Assembly: GCA_004292695.1 (NCBI GenBank)
Contig: RDXV01000006.1
Span: 1-63,405 of the forward strand
Reading direction: 5' to 3'
DNA length: 63,405 bases
Origin: Nostocales cyanobacterium
GTDB taxonomy: Bacteria; Cyanobacteriota; Cyanobacteriia; Cyanobacteriales; Nostocaceae
In this document: one piece after another, positions 1-8,562 of the stretch
Layout of the letters: each line of letters opens with the position of its first letter
Numbering within the stretch: the stretch's first letter is position 1
Translations under genes and position numbers: made by a program
The notes under the pieces: model-generated
Told to the model about the DNA's origin: nothing
What the model saw: only the letters and a program-made list of their open reading frames with translations
The model's database searches: none

Positions 1-131
1 GGAGGCAGGGGAGGCAGGGGGAGCAGGGGGAGCAGGGGGAGCAGGGGAGGCAGGGGAAGAAAAGATTTTTACCAAATTAATTCCCCATTCTAAATTCTAA
101 ATTCTAAATTCTAAATTCCCTATTCCCCATT
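1..131. repeat. G-rich composite dispersed repeat at the left end
   Basis: Tandem GGAGGCAGGG and GGAGCAGGGG units are followed by the core GAAAAGATTTTTACCAA, then AATTCTAA-type 7-bp repeats. The whole block is close to the reverse complement of 16430-16553, and the core recurs near 3719. It is non-coding. Its position at the window edge suggests that the contig broke in a repeat. Confidence 0.8.
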
Positions 132-132
132 A

Positions 133-1899
133 TTAATAACTAACTGTTGCTCTTAAACCTTTACTGTTTAAGATTTGTACCATTTGCATGGCGTTAACTT
201 CGTTGCTGAAAACACCTGCTTGCATGACTCTACGCCCCTGTACAACTCTGGGGAAAGCATCAGGAACTAGAGAACGCACTATTTCCCTTTGGGCATCATT
301 GGCAACATTGACAATGACTCGGTAACTTCCACTAGGTCTAACTGCATATTCTCTGGGGAATGAAACGCTTCTGGAATTACCTAATACTACAGGTCTAGCA
401 GTAGGTGGAGTCCTGGGAACAAGGTTACTGGGTTGATTATTTTGCAGTTGAGGAGCAACAAATTCAATTACTCTCGGTTCATTGACTTCTGCTGTTTCTA
501 CCGTCGGTTGGATACGGACATAATTTAATTGTGGTGTGTATTCGGTTTCATTCTCTGGTGGTTGAGAATTGTTTGTGACTACAGGACTTTGTAAGGTAGC
601 CGCTGCTAGTTGTGGTAGTTGATCCGTTTGAGTTATATTCCCAGAATTAGAAATAATTCGCGGTAAGGAATTCAAATTCTGCGGAATGTTGGGAGCAGAA
701 AATACTATTTCTCCATTTGCTGGTGTGGTTTCGGTAGATACCGCCCCAGGTAAAGAATTTCTGGCAATTGCTGTTCCGCTGGTGGTATCAATGTTACCTG
801 CAATTTGATTTTGATTAATTTGATTACCAAAGGCATAAACTACCTGTTTTGCTGCTTTGGCGTTAATATCATAACGACGATTATTGTCAAATTTATTACT
901 ACCCATTTCCTGACTATTACCTAAGTCTGGAGTGGCTTGGGCAATGATAACTAAACCGTCTTCTGTACTATTCTGAATGATATTATTGCGTAAAACTGGG
1001 CTGGTGTTGGCTTGAATTACTACCCCTGATCTGTTAGCGATAATCTGATTACTAGCAATTATGGGGGCGGCGTTGTCAACTATGTTAATTCCAAACCCTG
1101 TACCTTGAATCACATTTTCTTGAATTTGCGGGCGGGAGTCTCCAGCGGTGGTGATACCATTAGCTCCATTACTGTAGATGTAATTTCTGCTAACTGTCGG
1201 TGTACTGTTACCAATGATAAAAATTCCGTCTTGGGTGTTACCAGTAAATGTACTGTCTTGTACTGTTGTGTTGGCAAATTCAATCCATAACCCATAACCA
1301 CGAAAGTTAGTGTTAGTGACTGTGACTCCGCTTAAACTAGAGTTGTTTGCACTAACAATGGCTATATTCTGTCTGCCAAAGCTACGACTGAGGTAGTCAC
1401 CACCACCTAAAATTTTGACATTTTTACCTTTGTCTTGACTATCTCCTTGAATTGCTACACCAGGTTTAAGAATGAGGGGAAATTTTTCACCTGTTTGTTG
1501 GCTATATGTTCCCGGAGCAACCTTGATGATAGTATTTGGTTGTGCGCTTCTCAAGGCTTGGGTAATTGTCTGAAAAGGGGCGTTTTCACTACCATTACCA
1601 GTCTGATCATTGCCAAAACCAGAGTTGACAAATAATAGATTTACCTGAGAAGTTGTTTCTTCACTACTTAATTTCTGTTCTGTGGGAATGGTAATCTGAG
1701 CTATGGCACTGCTAAAATTTGTCTCTAAAAGAGTTATACTGACTATTCCTAACGCTATGCTGGCACTCAAAACTGAGTTAGGCATAAATGCGAATTTAAG
1801 TAGGTAAACACAGGTAAGCTGTTTTGAAAGGGTATCTAATATACGCTGATAAAAAAATTGAAGGGGAAACATGAACTTGATATGACTCCTGAATAACAC
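133..1899 (-). CDS. Exported DUF1565 parallel beta-helix protein
   Basis: A 588-residue protein with a hydrophobic stretch near residues 45-60 and a probable signal-peptidase site at AIA|Q near residue 67, so it is probably exported. Residues about 85-340 contain the DUF1565 pattern (APFQTITQAL, VAPGTYS) followed by repeated short N-rich turns typical of right-handed beta-helices (pectate-lyase-like fold). A Pro/Asn-rich linker leads to a C-terminal segment of about 65 residues with SPOR-like features (AGVFSNEVNAMQMVQILNSKG), suggesting peptidoglycan or cell-wall association. The first Met lies well before the signal segment; Met39 (at 1785) gives a more ordinary signal peptide, so the start is uncertain. 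The last codons (VSY and stop) are made from a TAATAACTAAC repeat. No enzymatic residues can be assigned. Confidence 0.8.
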   Translation of the reverse strand: MLFRSHIKFMFPLQFFYQRILDTLSKQLTCVYLLKFAFMPNSVLSASIALGIVSITLLETNFSSAIAQITIPTEQKLSSEETTSQVNLLFVNSGFGNDQTGNGSENAPFQTITQALRSAQPNTIIKVAPGTYSQQTGEKFPLILKPGVAIQGDSQDKGKNVKILGGGDYLSRSFGRQNIAIVSANNSSLSGVTVTNTNFRGYGLWIEFANTTVQDSTFTGNTQDGIFIIGNSTPTVSRNYIYSNGANGITTAGDSRPQIQENVIQGTGFGINIVDNAAPIIASNQIIANRSGVVIQANTSPVLRNNIIQNSTEDGLVIIAQATPDLGNSQEMGSNKFDNNRRYDINAKAAKQVVYAFGNQINQNQIAGNIDTTSGTAIARNSLPGAVSTETTPANGEIVFSAPNIPQNLNSLPRIISNSGNITQTDQLPQLAAATLQSPVVTNNSQPPENETEYTPQLNYVRIQPTVETAEVNEPRVIEFVAPQLQNNQPSNLVPRTPPTARPVVLGNSRSVSFPREYAVRPSGSYRVIVNVANDAQREIVRSLVPDAFPRVVQGRRVMQAGVFSNEVNAMQMVQILNSKGLRATVSY

Positions 1900-1988
1900 T
1901 CAATAAATATTCAACGCTTAACCAGTCATGCCGATAATATTCTCATAATTTCAGCAATTGGCTATTTTTCATACAGTTTTTTTAGTAA

Positions 1989-2052
1989 ATATTTAATGAT
2001 TTTAATGCTCTTAATGATTTTAATGATTTTAATGGTTTTAATGATTTTAACG
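1989..2052. repeat. TTAATGATTT-type tandem repeat
   Basis: Degenerate direct repeats of TTTTAATGATTTTAATG lie between the divergent beta-helix and thiE genes. The low-complexity AT-rich DNA probably also contains the promoters of one or both genes, but none can be assigned. Confidence 0.7.
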
Positions 2053-2105
2053 GTGTACATATTTTGTCACAGGTTGAAAGTTTCTGTGAAACTAATTGTG
2101 GGGTA

Positions 2106-3179
2106 ATGTTTATGATCAAAGCCCACAACCAAATACAAAGCCAAATACACAGCCCAGCACAACAAGTACAACAAGTGGTTTATCGCATTTTAGACGCTAA
2201 TTTGGATCGCGCCCGTGAGGGTTTGCGAATTATTGAGGAATGGTGTCGTTTTGGCCTCAATGACGCTTCTTTAGCTGAAACTTGTAAGCATTTACGTCAG
2301 GAGGTAAGTAAATGGCACACTCCACAAATTCGAGCAGCACGGGATACACCTGGTGATCCTGGTACTGCTTTGAGTCATCCCCAGGAAGAAGAACGTAGTT
2401 CTATGACTGCTCTGTTACAGGCGAATTTTTGCCGTGTACAGGAGGCTTTACGGGTTTTGGAGGAGTACGGCAAACTCGAAGATGCCAATATGGGGAAGGT
2501 GTTTAAGCAAATGCGCTATCAGGTTTATAGCCTGGAAAGCACTTTGATGGGTTTTCATCGTCATCAGTTGTTGTGGCGATCGCCTTTATATTTAGTTTCT
2601 TCTCCGGTTGATAATCTGTTTGAGGCGGTGGAAGCATCTCTCAAAGGTGGTTTAACTCTGTTACAGTACCGTGAAAAAACTGCTGATGACATTATTCGTA
2701 TAGAACGCGCTAAAAAACTTTGTCAGTTATGTCATGACTACGGTGCTTTGTTTATTATCAACGATAGGGTAGATTTGGCTTTGGCTGTAGATGCTGATGG
2801 TGTACACTTGGGACAACAAGATATGCCTATTGCTGTCGCTCGTCAGTTATTGGGTCCACAAAAGTTAATCGGCCGTTCTACTACCAATTCCCACGAAATG
2901 CAACGGGCAATTTCTGAAGGTGCAGATTATATTGGTGTAGGTCCTGTGTATGAAACTCCTACAAAAGCTGGTAAGGCGGCCGCAGGTTTAGACTATGTAA
3001 AATATGCTGCTAAAAATAGTCCGATCCCTTGGTTTGCTATTGGGGGAATAGATACAAGTAATATTAATGATGTCATAGATGCGGGAGCGCAACGGGTGGC
3101 TGTGGTACGTTCAATTATGCAAGCTGAACAACCTACTTTAGTAACTCAATATTTCATTTCTCAGTTGTATCGAAAGTAG
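2106..3179 (+). CDS. thiE: Thiamine-phosphate synthase with N-terminal ThiD2 domain
   Basis: Joins the pyrimidine (HMP-PP) and thiazole phosphates to make thiamine monophosphate in the cytoplasm. The N-terminal half (to about residue 150) matches the ThiD2-type helical domain found fused to ThiE in cyanobacteria (LDRAREGLRIIEEWCRFG). The C-terminal half is a ThiE TIM barrel with LLQYREK, FIINDRVDLALAVDADGVHLGQ, IGRSTTN and GVGPVYETPTK. An upstream TTG at 2064 would extend it by 14 residues; ATG at 2106 or 2112 is preferred because the extension has no family similarity I recognise. thiS follows after about 250 bp of tandem repeats, consistent with a thiamine gene pair. Confidence 0.92.
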   Translation: MFMIKAHNQIQSQIHSPAQQVQQVVYRILDANLDRAREGLRIIEEWCRFGLNDASLAETCKHLRQEVSKWHTPQIRAARDTPGDPGTALSHPQEEERSSMTALLQANFCRVQEALRVLEEYGKLEDANMGKVFKQMRYQVYSLESTLMGFHRHQLLWRSPLYLVSSPVDNLFEAVEASLKGGLTLLQYREKTADDIIRIERAKKLCQLCHDYGALFIINDRVDLALAVDADGVHLGQQDMPIAVARQLLGPQKLIGRSTTNSHEMQRAISEGADYIGVGPVYETPTKAGKAAAGLDYVKYAAKNSPIPWFAIGGIDTSNINDVIDAGAQRVAVVRSIMQAEQPTLVTQYFISQLYRK

Positions 3180-3182
3180 GTG

Positions 3183-3433
3183 ACAGGTGACAGTTGACAG
3201 TGAACAGTGAACAGTGAACAGTGAACAGTGAACAGTGAACAGTGGACAGTGGACAGTGAAAAGTGAACAGTGGACAGTGGACAGTGAAAAGTGAACAGTG
3301 AACAGTAAACAGTGAACAGTAATAACTGATAACTGATAACTGATAACTGATAACTGATAACTGATAACTGATAACTGATAACTGATAACTGATAACTAAT
3401 AACTAATAACTAATGACTAATAACTAATGACTA
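3183..3433. repeat. Two 7-bp tandem repeat families between thiE and thiS
   Basis: About 3183-3320 is built from GTGAACA units and variants (GTGGACA, GTGAAAA). About 3320-3433 is built from AACTGAT units changing to AACTAAT and GACTAAT. These are the short tandemly repeated repetitive (STRR) sequences common in Nostocales. The last repeat unit runs into the thiS start codon. Confidence 0.9.
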
Positions 3434-3646
3434 ATGACTAATCAAATTAATTTACAAGTGAATGGAGAAACACGCAGTTGTGAATCTCAACTTCTTTTAC
3501 CAGATTTACTGCAACAATTGGGTTTTAATCCTCGGTTGGTGGCTGTAGAATACAATGGGGAAATTTTACATCGTCAATTTTGGACAGAAACAATAATCAA
3601 AGAAGGCGATCGCCTAGAAGTTGTTACTATTGTCGGTGGAGGATAA
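3434..3646 (+). CDS. thiS: Sulfur carrier protein ThiS
   Basis: A 70-residue ubiquitin-fold protein ending in the required Gly-Gly (VVTIVGGG), which becomes the thiocarboxylate sulfur donor for the thiazole ring. The N-terminus MTNQINLQVNG is typical. The start codon lies inside an ATGACTA tandem-repeat tract, so the first codons are repeat-derived and no ordinary Shine-Dalgarno is visible. It lies downstream of thiE on the same strand, but a separate promoter would have to lie in the repeat tract or further up. Confidence 0.9.
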   Translation: MTNQINLQVNGETRSCESQLLLPDLLQQLGFNPRLVAVEYNGEILHRQFWTETIIKEGDRLEVVTIVGGG

Positions 3647-3655
3647 TCAGTTATC

Positions 3656-3790
3656 AGGAGATCAAGGAGTCAGGAGATCAAGGAGTCAGGAGAAGAGGAA
3701 AGAAGGGGGAGATAGGAGAAAAGATTTTTACCAATGCCCAATGCCCAATGCCCAATGCCCAATGACTAACGACTAATGACTAATAACTAA
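3656..3790. repeat. Mixed tandem repeats containing the dispersed core
   Basis: GGAGATCAAGGAGTCA units, then the core GAAAAGATTTTTACCAA shared with 1-131 and 16430-16553, then CCAATGC units (about four) and ACTAATG units. The last ones supply the stop codon of the leftward glycosyltransferase gene. Confidence 0.8.
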
Positions 3791-5063
3791 CAATACAAGA
3801 ATAGGAAGTTTCAGGATTGTATAACCAGCGGTGATAGGTTTTACGTTTGGCTAGTTCTTGTCCTTGACGACCTAATTTTTCTCGTAATTGTTGATCTTGA
3901 CATAACTTTTTAAAGGCTTGTAACACTTCATAACCTGATTCGGGATTGACTAATAAACCGTTTTCTTCATGGTGAACTATATCTAAAATACTTCCTAAGC
4001 GAGAGGCGATGATTGGTTTACCAAAGTATTCTGCTTCTAGATGAAATATTTCTAGGTTTTCTATACTTTGATTTATTTCTTCCTCTAAGGTTAAGATGGC
4101 GAAAATGTCACAAGCTGCATAATAATTAGCTAATTCTTTTTCTGATACATAACCTGCAAAATGTACTCGTTTATCTACTCTCAATCTTTGACATTGAGAT
4201 TTTAATTCTGTTTCAAAATGTCCTTGTCCACAAATTATATAATGAACATCTATCCCCAGTGTTAATAATAACGGGATATTATCTATTACTTGCTCAAAAC
4301 CTTTGTTTGGTAATAATTCACCTACAGAAAGAATGACAATAGCTGTTTCAGAAATGTTGTAACTTTCACGTAACTGAGTACGTAAATCTTGCAAATAATT
4401 GGTACTGCTGGAATGTGTAAATTTATCTGGCCTGACTACTGGGTTAATGATATGGGTAGGAGTATCTAAACGAAAGGTATTTCTTAATTTATCTCGCACA
4501 TAAGAATTTTGACAGACTATTCCTTCTGCTCTTTTCAGGGTAAGTTTAAATAGCGATCGCCAAAATGGAGTTTTAGCAATATCAGTTAAATCCTTACCAT
4601 GGAGGTAGATAAAAAATCGAATTGGTAAGATATAACTGAGTAATAATAAGGCTAAAAAATCATAACCATGACACCATTCTATATAGCGGTAATGGTAGCG
4701 AAAATATAGTTTTATAGCTAGTAAGAAGGAGAAAATAATATTAAATATTTTCAAGGAGGATTTTAAGCAAGTTTTAATTAACCTACTTACTAAATTTCCA
4801 CCTAAGAAGTTTTTCGGAAAGTTATAATTTAAACAGTGATAAACTGGAAATTCTGGGGGTTGTTCAAAGTTTTTATCATTGTTTTTATCATTGCTACAAC
4901 CAGAGGTAATAACAATTATTCTATCTGGATCTTGCAAACAACGATTATAAACATATTCACCAATCACAGAACCTTGTGGTTTAAATATTCGGGACATGAT
5001 AAGGATATCTGGACAATGTGTTTGTTCTGTAATCTGTGTCCCCAGTTGTGTAATATTTTCCAT
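3780..5063 (-). CDS. Glycosyltransferase, family 4 type
   Basis: A 427-residue GT-B fold protein. The N-terminal half has a hydrophobic stretch around residues 110-150 (FSFLLAIKL, LALLLLSYILPIRFFIYLHGKDL). The C-terminal half has the Glycos_transf_1 pattern: ILSVGELLPNKG, HYIICGQG, the VHFAGYVSEKEL segment and a nucleotide-sugar site in IFHLEAEYFGKPIIASRLG. It probably adds a sugar to an extracellular polysaccharide or glycolipid; donor and acceptor are unknown. The C-terminal codons (VSY, stop) come from flanking tandem repeats, as in the gene ending at 133. It stands alone, with convergent thiS and a long upstream gap. Confidence 0.85.
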   Translation of the reverse strand: MENITQLGTQITEQTHCPDILIMSRIFKPQGSVIGEYVYNRCLQDPDRIIVITSGCSNDKNNDKNFEQPPEFPVYHCLNYNFPKNFLGGNLVSRLIKTCLKSSLKIFNIIFSFLLAIKLYFRYHYRYIEWCHGYDFLALLLLSYILPIRFFIYLHGKDLTDIAKTPFWRSLFKLTLKRAEGIVCQNSYVRDKLRNTFRLDTPTHIINPVVRPDKFTHSSSTNYLQDLRTQLRESYNISETAIVILSVGELLPNKGFEQVIDNIPLLLTLGIDVHYIICGQGHFETELKSQCQRLRVDKRVHFAGYVSEKELANYYAACDIFAILTLEEEINQSIENLEIFHLEAEYFGKPIIASRLGSILDIVHHEENGLLVNPESGYEVLQAFKKLCQDQQLREKLGRQGQELAKRKTYHRWLYNPETSYSCIVSY

Positions 5064-6294
5064 AATTCATGTTGATAAATAAACTACTAATTTTTAACCA
5101 ATTGTTAATTTCTTAATTTGTGTGTATGCTACTGTCTGAAAAATTAAATTATCATGACTAAAAAAAATGTATTAATTGATTCTTGTTTAATTCTTGTTTA
5201 ATTCTTGTTGAAACTGACGATATCAAAAATTATTGAATCTCCAAGACAATTTTTGATCAATTCACGATCTACTGATCATATAAATATGTCCTTAGTTGAA
5301 ATGTTGATGTTTATGTTTAAATTAATTGTTGTTTCTGATGTTAATAATTCAGTAGCCTAAGAAAGATATTTGATGATCTTCCAATCCTTCAGCTAATGAT
5401 TTATAAATGGTTTTATTCAATCTTAACTGATTAGATAAATGCTAATAACTAATAGCTAAAGATTTAAGGATAGGTAAACTTGTTATTGATTGATGTTCCT
5501 AACTTGGTAGATATTTGGTTATTTTGATGAAATGAAAGATTTAATTTGTAGTAAGAATTCAGGAATAATTAATCTTGATTCACAGTATTTGATAAATCAG
5601 GAGATTATTAACCAGAGATGTTGAATCTAAAGATTAAAAGTCTCACATTTGACTTTTAAATGCTGAATACTTACGTTATTGATGCCTAGATATTCCCCAA
5701 GCAGGATTTTTAACATCATCAAATAAAGCTATGATCAACTACTGAATTGGCCATGATTGATTCCTGAAATGGTGGTGGATAAATCTACTCAATCTAGCTG
5801 ATATTAATAGAGTATCTGAAAATATGCTAAATTCCATGCCAAAATGCCAGATAATGTTTCTGTTTTGCTACTTTCTTCATGGATTTTCATAGATTTTATA
5901 CCCAAGTAATTATTAACAATTAATCCCTGATTGGTTTAGCCTCCTTTTCAATATGTGCTAAATCTTAATTATAGATCCGGAAAAATAATTCATTGTGATT
6001 ATAAATAATTGACCGGATTTATAACTACTTGTCTGTTACATTTATTGCTTATAATTATGACACACTTACACCAGGGTAATCATTAATAGATTCCTAAGTT
6101 TTGCGAATGCAAGGATGATTCACGGTACGGTTATCAATGGCAGTTATCCTCACTCTGTAAAATTTCCAAAGGAGGTAATCAACGTTAAATTAGATATATG
6201 GGTGGTAACAATGGCGGGTAATTAGTTTTTCGCTTATGGCTATTTTCTTCTAAATAGTCCACACCCTAGAGATAGGAAATAAATCTTAAAAATA
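5064..6294. other. Long AT-rich intergenic region without a recognised gene
   Basis: About 1.2 kb with frequent stops in all frames and no convincing ORF, tRNA or known RNA motif. Near 6171 there is AAAGGAGGTAATCAACG, a strong ribosome-binding-like sequence, but only an eight-codon ORF (ATG at 6197) follows. The last 100 bp should hold the promoter of the DUF1517 gene. An undetected small RNA is possible. Confidence 0.6.
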
Positions 6295-7266
6295 ATGTTG
6301 TTGCGTAGGTTGCTTATGCTAAAAAAAATACAACGAATCTGTAAACCACTGTTAAAAACTGTTTTTGTTTTTGGTTTGGTACTGGTTTTGGCTTTGAGTC
6401 ATGCTGATGGTGCTTTGGCTGCACGTTCTGGTGGTAGAATAGGTGGTGGTTCATTTAGGATGCCTTCTAGCCGTACTTATGCACCACGCACTACACCCCG
6501 CGCAGGTGGTTACTATCCCGGTGGTGGTTTTGGTTTTCCTTTCTTGCTTCCCTTGTGGGGTTTTGGTGGTTTTGGTGGTTTGTTTGGAATTTTCATCTTT
6601 TTGGCGATCGCCAATTTCCTAGTACAAACCTTCCGTAATGTCACCAGTGAAGCAGGGGAGGATGTAGGATACAGCACCAACCCAACGGTATCTGTCACCC
6701 GTTTACAAGTTGGGTTACTCGCGCAAGCTAGAGACTTACAAACTGAACTAAACCGAATTGCTGAAACAGCAGATACCAACACCCCAACCGGAAAAGCGGA
6801 AATTTTACAAGAAGCGAGTTTAGCTTTACTCCGTCACCCTGAATATTGGGTTTACGCTGGTGGTGGTACACAACAAGCTAAATTAAACGCTGCTGAATCT
6901 CAATTTAACCGTTTATCATTAGCAGAACGCAGTAAGTTTAGGGAAGAAACCCTTTCTAATGTTAACAATCAGTTAAAATCTGTTCTATCCCAAGAATTAC
7001 CCGGAAGTGTGGATAACCCTACCCGCTTAATTACCGAAGGTCCAGGGGAATATATTATTGTTACCCTTTTAGCTGCAACCTTGGGTAAATGGGATATACC
7101 CAACATCAATAATACCGAAGATTTGCGTCAAGCATTACGACAAATAGGAAGTCTACCTGGTGAACAACTTCTAGCAATTGAAGTTTTATGGACTCCCCAA
7201 GCTGAAGGAGACACTTTAACCTCTGATGACTTGTTCGCAGAATATCCTGATCTGACCTTGGTTTAA
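6295..7266 (+). CDS. DUF1517 family membrane protein
   Basis: A 323-residue protein with an N-terminal signal or anchor (VFGLVLVLALSHADGALA), a Gly/Arg/Ser-rich segment (RSGGRIGGGSFRMPSS), a Gly-Phe-rich hydrophobic segment around residues 75-115 that should span the membrane (FGGLFGIFIFLAIANFLVQ), and the conserved soluble C-terminal domain containing HPEYWVYAGGG. This order is that of the DUF1517 family, conserved in cyanobacteria and plastids; its biochemical role is not known to me. ATG at 6295 and at 6316 are both possible starts. A hairpin of the REP-like family follows immediately and may end transcription. Confidence 0.85.
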   Translation: MLLRRLLMLKKIQRICKPLLKTVFVFGLVLVLALSHADGALAARSGGRIGGGSFRMPSSRTYAPRTTPRAGGYYPGGGFGFPFLLPLWGFGGFGGLFGIFIFLAIANFLVQTFRNVTSEAGEDVGYSTNPTVSVTRLQVGLLAQARDLQTELNRIAETADTNTPTGKAEILQEASLALLRHPEYWVYAGGGTQQAKLNAAESQFNRLSLAERSKFREETLSNVNNQLKSVLSQELPGSVDNPTRLITEGPGEYIIVTLLAATLGKWDIPNINNTEDLRQALRQIGSLPGEQLLAIEVLWTPQAEGDTLTSDDLFAEYPDLTLV

Positions 7267-7301
7267 CTTAATTTAACTTAATTTAACCTAATTTAACTAA
7301 T

Positions 7302-7334
7302 AGATCCCCGCTTTTTTGTAGAAGTCGGGGATCT
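7302..7334. repeat. REP-like hairpin copy 1 (short variant)
   Basis: AGATCCCCG pairs with CGGGGATCT around a T-rich loop. It has the same arms as the 65-66 bp hairpins at 35-57 kb but lacks the long centre. Its position just after the DUF1517 gene suggests a terminator role. Confidence 0.75.
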
Positions 7335-7365
7335 GTTATTTGTTATATTTGTTATGAAAATCTTT

Positions 7366-8322
7366 TTATGAAAATCTTGCTAATAACTCCTCACGAGATA
7401 ACTGTAAAAGTAAAGGAGTAAATTCTTCTCTACTCATCGTCATCAAAGAATTAATTATTGTTGCTAACTCCGAATCAACTTCACCAAAACGCACTTGTAG
7501 AATACTCTCAATCATCGCACGTCTTTCAGTTTCTATTCCTCGACCAACACCTACTATCTCTCCTTCTTGTCGTCCTTCTTGTCGTCCTTCTTGTCTTTCT
7601 TTTTGTTTAAGTTCTTCTAATTGTTGTTGATATATTTCTGATAATTTCATAATCAACTCCTGATCATCTTGATCTATATCTTGTGCTTGTTTTTGACGTG
7701 CAGATAATACAGCAATGAGGTCATGTACTAATTTTATGATATCCTCAAGAACGGGATTATTATTAGCTAGATTTTCTAATTCTTCGATTGCTTGTCTTTG
7801 TATCTTCCCTCTCCCTAATATCCTCAAAAATAAAGTTTCTGGTGTATTAGGTAGTTGATGAATAACAATGATCGCCGTTTTTAGTCCTGTTCCTAAAAAA
7901 TAAATCCCATTACCCCAGTTTTCTGAGTCTATTGTCGCTTTAAAACTTTCTAGGATATCTGTTGATGCAGTAGGTGTAAAAATCCACAGATAGGGTAATT
8001 CTGTTTCATTAATTCGTGTATTATTGCGTTTAGCTTCCCTTTCTAAATTAGCATGAATATCAAACAATTTACCTATACAACTGCGAATTTCACTTTTATT
8101 AACTGGGTTACGGAATGGCTCAAAAATAGCATAATTTGTCGCCATTCTACCCAATATTCCTAATGTTTCTAAACTGGGTAAAAATTCAGCAGTGGGAATA
8201 AATAAGATATCTACTTGTCTAACTTCAGCGGTAATATCTTTACTGGTTTCTACCTGTCCATAGGGTGTTAACAATTCTGTAAAATACTGTTTGGCAAATT
8301 GATCATGAATAAACCTAGTCAT
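7366..8322 (-). CDS. Rpn/PD-(D/E)XK-like protein with DUF4351-like C-terminus
   Basis: A 318-residue protein of a family abundant in cyanobacteria (Rpn-like or 'putative transposase' relatives). The N-terminal region (FIHDQFAKQYFTELLTPYG, then VRQVDILFIP) resembles the restriction-like PD-(D/E)XK core. Residues about 235-260 hold a charged repeat (RQEGRQEGRQEG), encoded by a short DNA repeat. The C-terminus (RFGEVDSELATIINSL, REELLARF) resembles DUF4351. The family has been linked to DNA cleavage and recombination, but activity here is inference. It is monocistronic, with about 240 bp of AT-rich DNA upstream. Confidence 0.65.
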   Translation of the reverse strand: MTRFIHDQFAKQYFTELLTPYGQVETSKDITAEVRQVDILFIPTAEFLPSLETLGILGRMATNYAIFEPFRNPVNKSEIRSCIGKLFDIHANLEREAKRNNTRINETELPYLWIFTPTASTDILESFKATIDSENWGNGIYFLGTGLKTAIIVIHQLPNTPETLFLRILGRGKIQRQAIEELENLANNNPVLEDIIKLVHDLIAVLSARQKQAQDIDQDDQELIMKLSEIYQQQLEELKQKERQEGRQEGRQEGEIVGVGRGIETERRAMIESILQVRFGEVDSELATIINSLMTMSREEFTPLLLQLSREELLARFS

Positions 8323-8562
8323 TGATTTTAATTTGATTATAAAAAATTTTTTGATAAAAAATTATTAATTAACTTATTATTAACTTATTAAAAATGTAGG
8401 GTGAGAAATTAAAGGTTTTAGCATTGCTAAACTCTTACTTGATGATTGTGGACATACACATTTGATTGATGATTAGAAGATACTTCTTCCTTGTCAATTA
8501 TATCATAATCAATTTATAACCAGTTGTCAAGTACCAAAACCCTAGATTCTGACGATAAAAAT

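Noticed and set aside
6197-6220. Eight-codon ORF after a strong AAAGGAGG
   Set aside because: Too short to support, and the spacing from the ribosome-binding-like sequence is about 20 bases.
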